Both the position numbers and the translations under genes were made by a program. A stretch of 64,000 nt of DNA from Erinaceus europaeus (Eukaryota; Chordata; Mammalia; Eulipotyphla; Erinaceidae). The stretch spans positions 101,358,999 through 101,422,998 of the forward strand of contig NC_080166.1 of NCBI RefSeq assembly GCF_950295315.1, written 5' to 3'. The notes under the pieces are model-generated. The model did no database searches and was not told where the DNA came from. It saw nothing but the letters and a program-made list of their open reading frames with translations. This document shows, piece after piece, positions 63,200-64,000 of the stretch (the first letter of the stretch is position 1; every line of letters starts with the position of its first letter).

Positions 63200-64000
63200 C
63201 CACATAAAGATCCTAGTTACCAAGGAACTTCTACAAAGAAATACAGTACAATCTATGAAAATTTATCAGGAACCAAAGACTCCTAGCATTGTCAAAGCAA
63301 TCTTTAGGAAAAGGAACAAGACTGGAGGCATCATAGTACCTGAACTTAAACTATACTACAGAGCTCCTGCAATATAAAATGTCTGGTACTGGAACCAAAA
63401 TACACAGACCAGTGGAATAAGATTAAAAACCCAGAAATAAGCCCCCACATCTATGGCCGACTAATATTTAACAAGGGGACCCAGATGATTATATAGTCAA
63501 AGGAGAGTTTCTTCAGCAGATAGTTTTGGTAAGATTGGACTGAAACAAGCAATATGATGAAATTAAACCATCACTTATCACTGTGCACAAAAGTTAGCGC
63601 AAGGTGAATCTAGGACATGGGCATCAAGTTAGAAACTATCAAATACAGAAAAAAGGTTAGACACCTTATGCCATATGTTCAAAAGCCTTCAACAGCAAAA
63701 ACATGTATATATATATATATATATATATATCAACGGGACTACATCAAAAAAAAAAAATCTGTGCAGCAAAGGGTATCACCCCCTAAACAGAAAGACACCC
63801 TACAGAATGGGAGATCTTTACATAACACACTTCAGACAATGGGATAATAAAAAGCTCAGTAAACTTAGCACCAGAAAAACAAGCAACCTGAGTAGAAAAT
63901 GGAGCCAGTACATGGATAGAAATTTCACCAAGGAAGAGATCCAGAGGACAAACAGATATAGGAGAAGGTGCTCAAAGTCACTGATCATCAGAAAAAATGC
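63200..64000 (+). pseudogene. old L1 ORF2 fragment, runs off the window
   Basis: Plus-strand L1 ORF2 from the post-RT region: AACAAGACTGGAGGCATCAT, ACAGACCAGTGGAATAAGAT, ACTAATATTTAACAAGGGGA, GAGATCCAGAGGACAAACAG, with CTCAAAGTCACTGATCATC at the window end. Frames are broken. A (TA)n run at 63704-63731 lies inside. Confidence 0.75.

Overview
The window is mammalian nuclear DNA with no recognisable host protein-coding gene. It is AT-rich, has no operons, and is dominated by LINE-1 (L1), tRNA-derived SINEs, endogenous-retrovirus (ERV) LTRs and microsatellites. The SINE families (a tRNA-like head, a TCTATCTTTCTCTCCCC body and a CAA/ACAACAA tail, plus three or four further families carrying the same CAGGTTCAA-type B box) look like those of hedgehogs (Erinaceidae, Eulipotyphla). 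I recognise this from memory; it has not been checked by a search.

Layout. 0.5-4.1 kb: a minus-strand L1 3' end split by a class II-like ERV (1184-3428, 6-bp target duplication), with a solo LTR next to it (572-894). 5-18 kb: unique AT-rich DNA with many SINEs, nested old L1 pieces and a relic ORF1-only (HAL1-like) LINE at 12.9-14.2 kb. 18.6-26.2 kb: an essentially full-length minus-strand L1 (3' UTR, ORF2, ORF1, 5' UTR with tandem monomers), inactivated by frameshifts and a deletion. 26.2-33 kb: SINEs, an LTR, an ancient MaLR-like LTR relic and an L1-related 3'-end repeat. 33.1-34.7 kb: a 5'-truncated non-LTR retrotransposon unlike L1, with a nearly open reverse-transcriptase frame. 35.3-45.2 kb: a second long minus-strand L1 with an intact 304-codon ORF1, split by a complete two-LTR ERV (37342-40200). 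45.2-64 kb: further 5'-truncated L1 copies on the plus strand, SINEs, four L1-related 3'-end copies and microsatellites. The window ends inside another L1.

How the parts work together. L1 supplies the reverse transcriptase and endonuclease that mobilise the SINEs, which explains the A-rich tails and the 10-17 bp target duplications seen at several insertions. The ERVs moved with retroviral integrase and left 6-bp duplications.

Best leads: (1) the non-L1 retrotransposon at 33.1-34.7 kb, which keeps many CpGs, has one stop (in the catalytic box) across about 560 codons, and looks foreign to a placental genome; (2) an ERV whose two LTRs carry a match to the 5' half of tRNA-Gly(GCC), starting at mature nucleotide 1 and ending in the anticodon loop; (3) a monomeric L1 5' UTR with a YY1-like motif at each monomer start; (4) an ERV whose 5' LTR is reduced to about 11 bp by an internal deletion; (5) a perfect hairpin at an L1 deletion junction.
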